DNA from: Firmicutes bacterium UBA3906
GTDB lineage: Bacteria; Bacillota; Clostridia; Caldicoprobacterales; DTU083
Direction of reading: 5' to 3'
Length of the DNA stretch: 10,677 nucleotides
NCBI GenBank assembly: GCA_002391555.1
Contig: DGFG01000018.1
Coordinates: forward strand, 1,077 to 11,753
Part shown: in pieces, positions 1 through 7,614 of the stretch
Layout of the letters: each line of letters opens with the position of its first letter
How positions within the stretch are numbered: the stretch's first letter is position 1
Translations under genes and position numbers: made by a program
Notes under the pieces: model-generated
Databases searched by the model: none
The model's input: the letters and a program-made list of their open reading frames with translations, nothing else
Told to the model about the DNA's origin: nothing

Positions 1-323
1 TCCTTGGTCTCTATAAAGATCATTTCAACCTGCTGTAAAAGCTCCTGCCTGGCCCTGTTCTGGCCTAGGATGGAGTTTTCTTGGCGGACCTGGGTATCAA
101 GGTAGGCGTCCCTTATCCTATCAACAGAGGCTATATCTACACCTGTTCCTAAGATTCCTACACCTGGCTTTAAAAAGGCAGGTGTGGTCTCCATATGGAC
201 CCTTTGCCTAGAATAGCCCTCAGTGTTTGCATTGGCTATGTTATGGCTTGTTGTGTTTACTGCATTTTGCTGGGCAAACATTCCCCTTTTTGCTATATTA
301 AATGTGTTAAATATTCCAGACAT
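1..323 (-). CDS. flgK: Flagellar hook-associated protein 1 FlgK, N-terminal 107 codons (runs off left edge)
   Basis: FlgK is the first junction protein between the flagellar hook and the filament and is exported through the flagellar type III apparatus. The visible part starts MSGIFNTFNIAKRGMFAQ. Residues 24-39 (TTSHNIANANTEGYSR) form the signature of the rod/hook/HAP N-terminal domain, and the GYSRQR form is typical of FlgK rather than FlgE or FlgG. A helix-rich stretch follows (RIRDAYLDTQVRQEN, about residues 66-80), as in the D0/D1 coiled-coil region. The ATG at 323 is preceded by the purine-rich AGAGGAAGTGAAGGA, which supports this start. It lies 42 bases downstream of the flgN stop on the same strand, so flgM-flgN-flgK is probably one late flagellar operon. 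FlgN, encoded just upstream, is the expected export chaperone for this protein. The C-terminal part is outside the window. Confidence 0.95.
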   Translation of the reverse strand, partial: MSGIFNTFNIAKRGMFAQQNAVNTTSHNIANANTEGYSRQRVHMETTPAFLKPGVGILGTGVDIASVDRIRDAYLDTQVRQENSILGQNRARQELLQQVEMIFIETK

Positions 324-365
324 TCCTTCACTTCCTCTTGGTGGTTTTGATCTTGGCTAAATAAA

Positions 366-833
366 CTAAACTGAAGAATCTATTATAGTACTTGAACCCT
401 TAGGGTCGTCCTTTTTTCCATCAGACCTGTAGGTTGCCTTGCTCTCACCCTGCAAAAGGGCTATCATTTTCTCTGCATATTCACGAGACCTTTGGGTTAG
501 GACTCGGTTAAGTCGCTGAAGCCTTTGGGCTTCGTCTACTAGGTCTCTTAGCTCATTGCCTATTTGCTCAAGCTCAGGCGTCATATGACCCTCTTCTTCT
601 AGTTGGCTAAGTGTTATGCCAGGATAATCCTTGCTGCGTTTTTCCTCTACAAGGGCTAGCTCATCTATATACTGGGCCTTGCCCTCAATTGCTGCCTTTA
701 GCTTGTCTGCATCTTCTTCGATTATGGCTGTCTGTTCCTTTTCAAGACAGCTCACAACGTTTTCAAGTATAGCCTTTTGCTCGGATAAATAGACAACTAA
801 CTCTGTCACTTTATTTTCCACCATTTTGCTCAT
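366..833 (-). CDS. flgN: Flagellar export chaperone FlgN
   Basis: FlgN-family chaperones bind the C-terminal helices of FlgK and FlgL in the cytoplasm and deliver them to the export gate. This 155-residue protein is almost entirely helical and highly charged. Hydrophobic heptads run through residues about 5-60 (VTELVVYLSEQKAILENVV) and 85-127 (LEQIGNELRDLVDEAQRLQ), fitting the long coiled hairpin of the family. The last 25 residues are polar and probably disordered. The ATG at 833 follows AAAGGAT. It overlaps the end of flgM by 23 bases, indicating translational coupling. A second in-frame ATG at 824 has a poorer ribosome binding site. The identification rests mainly on size, helical pattern and position between flgM and flgK, because the family is weakly conserved. 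Confidence 0.88.
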   Translation of the reverse strand: MSKMVENKVTELVVYLSEQKAILENVVSCLEKEQTAIIEEDADKLKAAIEGKAQYIDELALVEEKRSKDYPGITLSQLEEEGHMTPELEQIGNELRDLVDEAQRLQRLNRVLTQRSREYAEKMIALLQGESKATYRSDGKKDDPKGSSTIIDSSV

Positions 834-1110
834 TTATCCTTTCCAAAATCCTATCCGCAAGCTGTTCTACTGATACTTGGTAGGAACCGTTTTCTATTGC
901 CCTTTTAATTCGGTCTAGGCGGCCTTGATCCACATTAGTGTTTTCAATATCCCTAATATGGTTTTGTATCTCCTTGCTCAGATCCGATAGCTCTATCCTG
1001 TCCTTAAATGGGCCATCACCAGTCCTTGTTACCCTTTTTTCGGACTGGCTACTGTTTTTCTTGTAGACCTTGTTTACATAGGAAATGGAGTTTATATTAT
1101 TAATCTTCAT
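811..1110 (-). CDS. flgM: Anti-sigma-28 factor FlgM
   Basis: FlgM binds sigma-28 (SigD/FliA) and keeps late flagellar genes silent until the hook is complete. In many bacteria it is then secreted through the hook. The protein begins MKINNINSI, typical of Gram-positive FlgM. It has a polar, unfolded N-terminal half followed by sigma-binding helices: DRIELSDLSKEIQNHIRD, then RLDRIKRAIENGSYQVSVEQ, then LADRILERI near the C-terminus. The phrase IKRAIENGSYQV is the most recognisable family motif. I chose the ATG at 1110 (99 aa). The frame stays open to GTG at 1122 and ATG at 1119, but AGGTAGGTG lies 9 bases upstream of 1110 and MKINNI matches family N-termini. A SigD-type promoter sits just upstream, so FlgM is probably under feedback control by its own target. 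Its stop lies inside flgN. Confidence 0.93.
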   Translation of the reverse strand: MKINNINSISYVNKVYKKNSSQSEKRVTRTGDGPFKDRIELSDLSKEIQNHIRDIENTNVDQGRLDRIKRAIENGSYQVSVEQLADRILERINEQNGGK

Positions 1111-1136
1111 AATGAACATCACCTACCTATATACCT

Positions 1137-1163
1137 TTATCGGCGCTTTTTCTCTATTGTTTA
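1137..1163 (-). promoter_or_regulatory. Sigma-28 (SigD) promoter of flgM-flgN-flgK
   Basis: On the minus strand the sequence reads TAAA (1163-1160), exactly 15 bases, then GCCGATAA (1144-1137). The Bacillus SigD consensus is TAAA-N15-GCCGATAT, so only the last base differs. The predicted transcription start near 1130 leaves a short leader carrying the AGGTAGGTG ribosome binding site of flgM. The promoter begins directly after the U-tract of the upstream terminator, separating the flgMNK unit from fliY. Confidence 0.9.
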
Positions 1164-1168
1164 GGGCA

Positions 1169-1203
1169 AAAAAGAAAACATCCTAAAAATAAGGATGTTT
1201 TTT
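1169..1203 (-). terminator. Rho-independent terminator after fliY
   Basis: Two 10-base arms pair perfectly: AAAACATCCT at 1175-1184 and AGGATGTTTT at 1192-1201, with a 7-base loop. Read on the minus strand the hairpin is followed by CTTTTTT, giving a classical U-tailed terminator four bases past the fliY stop. The plus-strand reading also ends in a short T run, so it could act in both directions. It closes the cheY-fliM-fliY unit. Confidence 0.88.
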
Positions 1204-1207
1204 AAGC

Positions 1208-2266
1208 CTAAAGTTTTTTTACTCTTTCGGCTGCACTGATTATATTTGTAATCCTAATACCAAAGTTTTCATTTATAACTACTACCTCACCCTGGGCGAT
1301 AAGCTTTCCATTTACATAGACCTCCAAGGGTTCCTCTGTATACTTGCCAAGTTCTATGACTGAACCAGGATTTAAGGATAAAATCTCCCTTATAGACTTT
1401 GAGGTATTGCCTAAAACAACACTAAGCTCTAGGGGCACATCTAAGATAAGGTCAATGTTTTGTCTTGAAGTTGACTTTACATCCTCCCTTAGCTGGCTAA
1501 ACTGAGGCTTTTGGATGGATACTTGCTTTTTCTCCCTGTCTTTAATCTCGGGCACTATCTTGCTCTCTTTTTCTTGTTCTTCTACCCTAGCCTCTGCTTC
1601 TACTGCCTCTGCTGCCTTGCTAAGGGCCTCTACAATTGCTCTGGCAGCATCAATAGAAAGAATCAGGCTTGCCCTAGAATTTCCTATAGTTTCAAGCTGT
1701 AAGTCAAAGTCAACCCTTGCTACTTCTGCACCTATTCCTTTGACAAGCTGTTCTTTGTCTGTATCAGGTCCTACATGCCAAAGGTCAGGGTCTAAGACCC
1801 CTATGTTCCTGCCAACCATACCGGCAATAGTGTCAAGTAGGGCAGTTAGCATATTATTTAGTCCTTCTTTAGTATTGGCTAGGACCCCATCTGAAATACC
1901 AAAAGCTCCGTCCCCTAACTCTGTGCTAAGGTTTGGATCCATAGCCAAGACTAATTTATCACTAGCTAGGGCCAATAGGACATAACCCTCTAGCCCTTCA
2001 TCAAACTGGGCCTTGAGCACTAGCCTGTCCAGGTCTAGGTCAGCCTTGAGTTCATCAAGGCCAAGGGTGTCTATCTTCATACCCGATATAGTTGCTTCTC
2101 TGCTTAAAAAAGACGATAAGGCCATTGCAGCCGACCCCATTGAGATATTGCTAACCTCACCTAGGACATCCTTTTCGCCCTCTGTTAGGCCTGGTAAGCT
2201 ACTAAGCTCTGCGTTTTTTTGTAGTAAAGAATTAATCTCCTGCTGAGATAACAAGCCTTCATTCAT
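1208..2266 (-). CDS. fliY: Flagellar switch protein FliY (CheC-like phosphatase plus FliN domain)
   Basis: FliY is part of the flagellar C-ring in Gram-positive bacteria; it replaces FliN and can dephosphorylate CheY-P. The 352-residue protein has three parts. The N-terminal peptide LLSQQEINSLL (residues 5-15) resembles the CheY-P-binding helix of FliM. A CheC-like phosphatase region covers about 25-215. After a charged linker (about 216-265) comes a FliN/SpoA domain (about 270-345, with DVPLELSVVLG and EVYVNGKLIAQGEVVVI). CheC sites follow D/S-x3-E-x2-N-x22-P. Site 1 has D33, E37 and N40 but Met at 63 instead of Pro. Site 2 has E134, N137 and P160 but Ala130 at the first position. Each site is therefore near-complete with one substitution. 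The start overlaps the end of fliM by 8 bases. A terminator follows at once. Confidence 0.95.
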   Translation of the reverse strand: MNEGLLSQQEINSLLQKNAELSSLPGLTEGEKDVLGEVSNISMGSAAMALSSFLSREATISGMKIDTLGLDELKADLDLDRLVLKAQFDEGLEGYVLLALASDKLVLAMDPNLSTELGDGAFGISDGVLANTKEGLNNMLTALLDTIAGMVGRNIGVLDPDLWHVGPDTDKEQLVKGIGAEVARVDFDLQLETIGNSRASLILSIDAARAIVEALSKAAEAVEAEARVEEQEKESKIVPEIKDREKKQVSIQKPQFSQLREDVKSTSRQNIDLILDVPLELSVVLGNTSKSIREILSLNPGSVIELGKYTEEPLEVYVNGKLIAQGEVVVINENFGIRITNIISAAERVKKL

Positions 2267-3254
2267 TTATATCCACATCCCCCTCAAGACATTCTATTAC
2301 CTGTACAGAAATCTGGTCATTGTATATACCTGGCTGTACCCGGTAATGCATCTTGCCCTCAACGTACATATTAAGGGCCTGGTTTGCTTTCTTGTCAAGG
2401 CGGATAACATCCCCCTTGGAAAGGTCCATAAAATCCCTGATTGTTATATTGGTACTGCCTAATAATACGCTAAGATCAAGCTTTGAGTTAAGTAAGCGCT
2501 CTTCTATAACCTTTCTATAGTCTGCACCTTGTTCCTGGGTATAGGTCTGATACCACTGCCTAACATTTAACTTGTCTACAATTTTTTCAACTGATAAATA
2601 GGGAATACATAGGTTGGCAAAACCAGAAGTCTCCCCTATTTCTATAGAAAAGGTTACAAGGGCAACCGATTCTGTAGGAGACATGGACTGGTTGAGCTGG
2701 GGGTTGCTTTCTATATTTTCTAGAGAAGGAGAAACCTCAATAATATCAGCCCAAGCCAGGGGCATATTTTCAACAAATATACCTAGTATTCCGCTAATGA
2801 TAGACTCCTCAATCTCAGAAAGAGATCTCATTTTAACTGGCGTACTCATTTCTCCGCCACATAAAAGCTCTATCATCTGGAAAGCAAGTTGTAGGTTGAT
2901 ATCAAACAGAATTGACCCCGTCAGGGGCTCCATGTTTAAGGTCATCAAAAGTGTTGGATTGGGGGTAGACCGGATAAATTCTTCGTAGGTAACCTGGTCT
3001 ATGGCCTCTACATTAAACTGTACGTTAGCCCGCAGGTGGGCGGAAAGCTTGTTGGCCATTATCCTAGCGTAGTTGTCATATATTAGCTTTAAGGTATTTA
3101 TAATGCTCTTGGAAAATTTGTCAGGCCGCCTAAAGTCGTAGCGTCTGACCCTTTGAGCCTGAACTTCTTTTTCTTCTTGTTCTGCGATAATCTCGCCCTG
3201 GGATATCGCTGACAACAAGGTGTCTATTTCCTGTTGAGACAAGATGTCATCCAT
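2259..3254 (-). CDS. fliM: Flagellar motor switch protein FliM
   Basis: FliM is the C-ring protein that receives CheY-P and sets the direction of rotation. The 331 residues match the usual family length. The N-terminal LSQQEIDTLLSAI (residues 5-17) is the conserved CheY-P-binding segment. The sequence RRYDFRRPDKFSK (38-50) marks the start of the middle domain, which also carries the characteristic LLMTLNMEPLTGSILFDI stretch and a CGGE motif near residue 132. The C-terminal SpoA/FliN-like domain includes LDLSVLLGSTNITIRDFM. ATAGGAGG precedes the ATG with a 7-base spacer. It lies 65 bases after cheY with no terminator between them and overlaps fliY by 8 bases, so cheY, fliM and fliY are probably co-transcribed. 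Confidence 0.97.
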   Translation of the reverse strand: MDDILSQQEIDTLLSAISQGEIIAEQEEKEVQAQRVRRYDFRRPDKFSKSIINTLKLIYDNYARIMANKLSAHLRANVQFNVEAIDQVTYEEFIRSTPNPTLLMTLNMEPLTGSILFDINLQLAFQMIELLCGGEMSTPVKMRSLSEIEESIISGILGIFVENMPLAWADIIEVSPSLENIESNPQLNQSMSPTESVALVTFSIEIGETSGFANLCIPYLSVEKIVDKLNVRQWYQTYTQEQGADYRKVIEERLLNSKLDLSVLLGSTNITIRDFMDLSKGDVIRLDKKANQALNMYVEGKMHYRVQPGIYNDQISVQVIECLEGDVDINE

Positions 3255-3319
3255 TCAAAAGCCTCCTATCTGCAAATATCAAGCATTCTGTTTTGATAGG
3301 CGTTAGAACATAATATGGC

Positions 3320-3682
3320 TTATGCAAAAACCTTTTCCAGGACGCTTAAGACACTGTCGCCATGAAAGGGTTTCATAATTACATCCTTAGCACCAGCCCG
3401 AATAACATCATTGACAACGCTCTCCTGGCTAATTGCACTACAGATGATAATATTTGCATCCTCATCAAAGCTTTTAATCTCGATCGTCGCTTTTATACCA
3501 TCCATTTCAGGCATATTAATGTCCATTATTATAGCGTCAGGATGCAGGTCCTTGTACTGCTTAACAGCAGATAGGCCGTCAGAGGCCTCCCCAACGACTT
3601 GGTAGCCGTTAGTCTCTAATATGTTTTTTACGATATTTCTCATAAAGGCTGCATCATCTGCTACGACAATCCTTTTTGTCAT
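3320..3682 (-). CDS. cheY: Chemotaxis response regulator CheY
   Basis: This is a stand-alone receiver domain of 120 residues. All catalytic positions are visible: the acidic pair D9/D10, phospho-acceptor D54 (IIMDINMPEMDG), S82 in place of the conserved Thr/Ser (ICSAIS), and K104 (VIMKPF). There is no output domain. Phosphorylated CheY binds the N-terminal peptides of FliM and FliY, both encoded directly downstream, so the context supports a motor-binding CheY rather than an unrelated response regulator. The ATG at 3682 follows GAGGT on the minus strand with a suitable spacer. As the first gene of the unit it probably has its own promoter in the AT-rich region upstream. Confidence 0.95.
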   Translation of the reverse strand: MTKRIVVADDAAFMRNIVKNILETNGYQVVGEASDGLSAVKQYKDLHPDAIIMDINMPEMDGIKATIEIKSFDEDANIIICSAISQESVVNDVIRAGAKDVIMKPFHGDSVLSVLEKVFA

Positions 3683-3738
3683 ATGGTGATACCTCGCATA
3701 TAAATATATTATGATGAGAACAAAAAATTATATAATAT

Positions 3739-3768
3739 ATAATACCATATAATATTAAATATATCCAA
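3739..3768 (-). promoter_or_regulatory. Candidate vegetative promoter of cheY-fliM-fliY
   Basis: On the minus strand TTGGAT (3768-3763) is separated by 18 bases from TATTAT (3744-3739). These match the -35 and -10 consensus at 4/6 and 5/6. It lies about 57 bases upstream of the cheY start. The whole stretch 3690-3770 is extremely AT-rich, so a -10-like hexamer could arise by chance. No SigD-type match was seen here. Confidence 0.35.
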
Positions 3769-3770
3769 CC

Positions 3771-3795
3771 CTCCAAATATCTATTGGAGTTTTTT
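3771..3795 (+). terminator. Possible weak rightward terminator
   Basis: CTCCAA (3771-3776) and TTGGAG (3784-3789) form a 6-bp stem with a 7-base loop, followed on the plus strand by six T (3790-3795). No plus-strand gene ends here. If real, it would stop antisense transcription coming through cheY and insulate the gene at 3926. The stem is short. Confidence 0.3.
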
Positions 3796-3813
3796 CTATG
3801 ACTAGGTTATTTA

Positions 3814-3840
3814 TAGTATAAACCTTTTATATTTATACTA
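3814..3840. repeat. 9-bp perfect inverted repeat in divergent intergenic region
   Basis: TAGTATAAA (3814-3822) and TTTATACTA (3832-3840) are exact reverse complements separated by 9 bases. The position, between the divergent cheY unit and the gene at 3926, would suit an operator for a dimeric repressor. The arms are AT-rich and no U-tract follows, so a terminator role is less likely. Confidence 0.5.
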
Positions 3841-3925
3841 CAACAGGCTGGTAAAACAATACTATTGCCAAGCATAAATAAATGGTGTAATCTAATAACA
3901 CCTTTTATATGCTGTGGAGGGCAAA

Positions 3926-4570
3926 ATGAAAAATATCTATGTAGTATTGTCTGCAACACCGACTAAAATAGGACTTGCCATAAGGACCCTCACTAGGAGT
4001 AGCTTTAACCATGCCTCCATTAGCCTTGACAAAAACCTTGGCCAAATGTATTCCTTTGCCCGCTATAGGGCCCGAAATGCTCTAGTGGGTGGCTTTATCA
4101 GAGAGTTTCCTGAACGCCTAACCCTTGGCAAGGACAAGAGCGTAAAGATCAAGGTATACAAGATACCTGTCTCAAAGGAGGGTTACAGGCAGATAGAGGA
4201 CTTTGTATACAATATTATGAAATACCAGGACACCTATATATACAATTCCCTAGCAGTCCTAGGCCGACCCTTTGGCCTGGGCTATGATACCTATAGGGCC
4301 TATGTCTGTACTGATTTTGTTTTAAAGGCACTAATGGCAGGGGGCCTAGTTTTTAATAGTACTAGACTTAATCCCGGCCAAATAGAAGAGGCCCTTGAGC
4401 CCTTTCTCTATTACTTCGGTACACTTGAGGACTATCGCCCAGATAATGCATCAGACGACCTGGTTGAAGATTTTTTCCAAAGGTATAGCCTAGCAGGTGA
4501 GCTAGGTCAGGTAATCCGTCACTTTGCAAGTCTAATAGCTAGAAATTTTAAGGGGCAGGAGGCCTCATAG
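3926..4570 (+). CDS. Permuted papain-fold (YiiX/NlpC-P60-like) predicted hydrolase
   Basis: The protein has 214 residues from ATG 3926. The motifs suggest a circularly permuted papain-like fold, in which the catalytic His precedes the Cys, the reverse of classical NlpC/P60. H29 lies in FNHASISLD at the start of a beta strand, and C128 lies in YVCTDFV at the start of a helix. A short SFARYRAR stretch and GGFIREFPE follow the His, as in uncharacterised Bacillota relatives. Such enzymes are thought to act on amide or ester bonds of peptidoglycan or lipids; the substrate here is unknown. No signal peptide or clear membrane segment is seen, so it is probably cytoplasmic. A GTG at 3914 is also in frame, but GGAGGG at 3916-3921 is the ribosome binding site for ATG 3926, which decides the start. 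It stands alone, divergent from cheY and convergent with the GH51 gene. Fold assignment is moderately sure; function is not. Confidence 0.7.
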   Translation: MKNIYVVLSATPTKIGLAIRTLTRSSFNHASISLDKNLGQMYSFARYRARNALVGGFIREFPERLTLGKDKSVKIKVYKIPVSKEGYRQIEDFVYNIMKYQDTYIYNSLAVLGRPFGLGYDTYRAYVCTDFVLKALMAGGLVFNSTRLNPGQIEEALEPFLYYFGTLEDYRPDNASDDLVEDFFQRYSLAGELGQVIRHFASLIARNFKGQEAS

Positions 4571-4596
4571 GCTTATCTTTTCTCCTGCCCCCTTAA
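4548..4596. terminator. Strong hairpin enclosing the stop codon, without U-tract
   Basis: GGGGCAGGAG (4552-4561) pairs perfectly with CTCCTGCCCC (4582-4591). One bulged C and TTAA/TTAA extend the stem to about 14 bp. Inside the 20-base loop GCCT/AGGC (4562-4565, 4569-4572) adds a small stem. The TAG stop of the upstream plus-strand gene (4568-4570) is within the loop. No real T run follows on either strand. It lies between convergent genes and probably serves as a bidirectional terminator or mRNA 3' end. Confidence 0.6.
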
Positions 4597-4631
4597 TAAT
4601 AGTTACTAAGGCTTTACTTAACTATAAATGA

Positions 4632-6155
<1,524 letters not shown>

Positions 6156-6175
6156 TTATAATAATTGTTTAGTCT

Positions 6176-6184
6176 ATTATACCA
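6176..6184 (-). promoter_or_regulatory. Extended -10 promoter of abfA
   Basis: On the minus strand the sequence reads TGG-TATAAT, a perfect extended -10 element (TGnTATAAT), about 40 bases upstream of the abfA start. No good -35 hexamer lies 16-18 bases further up, which is acceptable for extended -10 promoters or suggests activator dependence. Confidence 0.6.
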
Positions 6185-6192
6185 TTTAATAG

Positions 6193-6248
6193 CCCCTATA
6201 CTAGCTATATCTATAAGAATATCAAAATTCGTAAAGGATTTATAGGGG
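6193..6248. repeat. Widely spaced 8-bp inverted repeat in the abfA/GH5 control region
   Basis: CCCCTATA (6193-6200) and TATAGGGG (6241-6248) are exact reverse complements, 40 bases apart. They flank the middle of the divergent intergenic region, upstream of the abfA promoter and just before the cre-like site. They could be two half-sites of a regulator acting on both genes, but the spacing is long and chance is possible. Confidence 0.35.
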
Positions 6249-6254
6249 AATTGT

Positions 6255-6268
6255 CGAAAACGTTTACT
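6255..6268. promoter_or_regulatory. cre-like (CcpA/LacI-family) operator
   Basis: The 14 bases CGAAAACGTTTACT agree with the Bacillus cre consensus TGWAARCGYTWNCW at all positions but the first. The core GAAAACGTTTAC is palindromic with central CG, as bound by LacI-family regulators. It lies directly upstream of a candidate -35 element of the GH5-like gene and about 75 bases behind the abfA -10. The bound protein could be CcpA (catabolite control) or a local sugar-specific LacI regulator; neither is encoded here. Confidence 0.65.
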
Positions 6269-6297
6269 TTGTAAGCATAAGTTTTAGAGCCTATTTT
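6269..6297 (+). promoter_or_regulatory. Candidate promoter of the GH5-like gene
   Basis: TTGTAA (6269-6274), a 17-base spacer and TATTTT (6292-6297) match the vegetative consensus at 4/6 each with ideal spacing. It lies immediately after the cre-like operator, so binding there would be expected to affect polymerase. A start near 6303 would put the two leader repeats in the 5' untranslated region. Confidence 0.4.
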
Positions 6298-6298
6298 T

Positions 6299-6343
6299 AA
6301 AAGCAAGTAGCAAGACTTAAAAAAAGCAATTAGCAATACCTAA
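6299..6343 (+). repeat. Imperfect 22-bp direct repeat in the GH5 leader
   Basis: The segments 6299-6320 and 6322-6343 agree at 19 of 22 positions; both contain AAAAGCAA, TAGCAA and end in TAA. They sit one base apart, just downstream of the candidate promoter and about 30 bases before the start codon. They may be tandem protein-binding sites or a repeated leader RNA element, or a local duplication without function. Confidence 0.6.
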
Positions 6344-6374
6344 GACAAAAACAAACAATAGGAGTGATTACAAT

Positions 6375-7388
6375 ATGACAATCAAAGCAAGTGACAATGG
6401 GCTTAAAAGGGTTTATGTAGAGGGCGACAAATTTAAAGTCGATGGAAAAGACCTCTGGATAAATGGGACTAATACCCCCTGGCACAAGTGGAATGACTTT
6501 GGTGGTGACTTTGATAGTAACTGGTGGAATAGCCATTTTGCCCTCCTAAGTAGTCTTGGAATAAATGCAGTTAGGATATGGATCTCCTGCGATGGGCAGG
6601 TGGGGATAAATATAGATAACAAGGGCTATGTCTCTGGTGCAAGCGACCTTTATTGGCAGCACCTAGATGAGCTTTTTGAGCTGGCACAAAAGCATAAATT
6701 ATACATAATGGCCACAGTAACATCCTTTGACCATTGCAAGAACCATCATGAAAATTACGATAGCTGGAGAAAACTACACATGTCTAGCAAAATGATGGAC
6801 GCCTATATAGAAAACTTTTTACTGCCCCTGGTTAGACGATATAAGGACATTACTGCCCTTTGGTCCATAGACCTATGCAATGAACCAGACTGGATAAATG
6901 AAAATCCCGAATGCGGCAAGCTTCCCTGGTCCAAGTTAACAGAGTTTTATGCAAAGTGTACTAGCGCAATCCATAGGGAAAGTGATATCTTGGTCACTGT
7001 TGGTATAGGGGTCATAAAAAACCACCAGTATGTTACAGATCAAGCTATGATGTCTTTTGTAAATGATAAGGGGGCCTGTCTTGACTTTTTCTCTCCCCAT
7101 CATTACCCCTGGATGATAGAGGCCTTTGGTATCCCCTTTTATGTAACGCCTAAGGAGTATGGAGCTGGCAATGACAAGCCTGTTATCATAGCAGAGTTTG
7201 CTCCTAAGGGGGCAGTAGATGGTTCTAGCATTGAAAAGGATTATATCAGAGCCTTTAAAAATGGCTGGCAGGGTCTGATGCCCTGGACATCAAACGGAGT
7301 AGACGTTTGCGGGGATATAGATGATATGAGGCCTGCCCTAGAGGAGATAATAAGAGATAATAGGGACCTAATCTTCCCCTGGGACTAA
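6375..7388 (+). CDS. GH5-like (clan GH-A) glycoside hydrolase, subfamily unassigned
   Basis: This 337-residue protein is a (beta/alpha)8-barrel glycosidase of the retaining GH-A clan. E170 in SIDLCNEPDW is the expected acid/base and E274 in VIIAEFAPKG the expected nucleophile. Other clan marks are INAVRIWI (63-70) and the SPHHYPW stretch (240-246) before the nucleophile. The N-terminal KVDGKDLWINGTNTPWHKW resembles the first strand of GH5 mannanases and glucanases. There is no signal peptide and no carbohydrate-binding module, so it is probably cytoplasmic and acts on oligosaccharides. AGGAG precedes the ATG with an 8-base spacer. It is divergent from the GH51 gene and shares its control region. 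Substrate cannot be read from the sequence: mannan, glucan or glycoside activities all occur in GH5. Tryptophans at 28, 36, 39, 50 and 51 probably line sugar subsites. Confidence 0.8.
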   Translation: MTIKASDNGLKRVYVEGDKFKVDGKDLWINGTNTPWHKWNDFGGDFDSNWWNSHFALLSSLGINAVRIWISCDGQVGINIDNKGYVSGASDLYWQHLDELFELAQKHKLYIMATVTSFDHCKNHHENYDSWRKLHMSSKMMDAYIENFLLPLVRRYKDITALWSIDLCNEPDWINENPECGKLPWSKLTEFYAKCTSAIHRESDILVTVGIGVIKNHQYVTDQAMMSFVNDKGACLDFFSPHHYPWMIEAFGIPFYVTPKEYGAGNDKPVIIAEFAPKGAVDGSSIEKDYIRAFKNGWQGLMPWTSNGVDVCGDIDDMRPALEEIIRDNRDLIFPWD

Positions 7389-7396
7389 AAAGGGCA

Positions 7397-7430
7397 GCTA
7401 GAAAAATTAACTGGTAACTAAGTTACTAGC
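7397..7430 (+). terminator. Possible hairpins after the GH5-like gene
   Basis: CTGGTAACT (7411-7419) can pair with AGTTACTAG (7421-7429) with one G-U, as a 7-bp stem and 5-base loop in practice. Alternatively GCTAG (7397-7401) pairs with CTAGC (7426-7430). The structures exclude one another. The downstream bases are A-rich, not T-rich, so a classical terminator is not supported. Confidence 0.3.
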
Positions 7431-7574
7431 AAAAAATTAAGAACAGAAAATAAGAACAGTTAGGTTAAAAAAGCTAACTAGAGTCCAAAACTAGAGACAA
7501 AAGTAAGGTTAGGTAGAGGTAAAAAGCTACTAGTACAAACATATATTAAAATAAATTTAAAGATTTATCTTAGG

Positions 7575-7614
7575 CTGGCAGAGCACGATTTTTTATAGGT
7601 TGGGTATCTGCCAG
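7575..7614. terminator. Hairpin enclosing the ung stop codon, without U-tract
   Basis: CTGGCAGA (7575-7582) pairs perfectly with TCTGCCAG (7607-7614) across a 24-base loop. The ung TAA (7595-7593) is inside the loop, and the right arm is part of the last ung codons. The minus-strand sequence after the hairpin is AT-rich without a T run. It lies between convergent genes and resembles the hairpin at 4548-4596. Confidence 0.5.

Noticed and set aside
1515-1985. Open reading frame of 156 codons on the plus strand
   Set aside because: It lies entirely antisense to fliY, has low-complexity Ser/Leu/Ala composition, no ribosome binding site of note and no recognisable motif.
2614-2988. Open reading frame of 124 codons on the plus strand
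   Set aside because: It is antisense to fliM, whose protein motifs are clear over this whole stretch, and shows no family features.
3277-3298. TATCAA/TTGATA inverted repeat between cheY and fliM
   Set aside because: The arms are only 6 bp, no U-tract follows, and the genes appear co-transcribed; likely chance.
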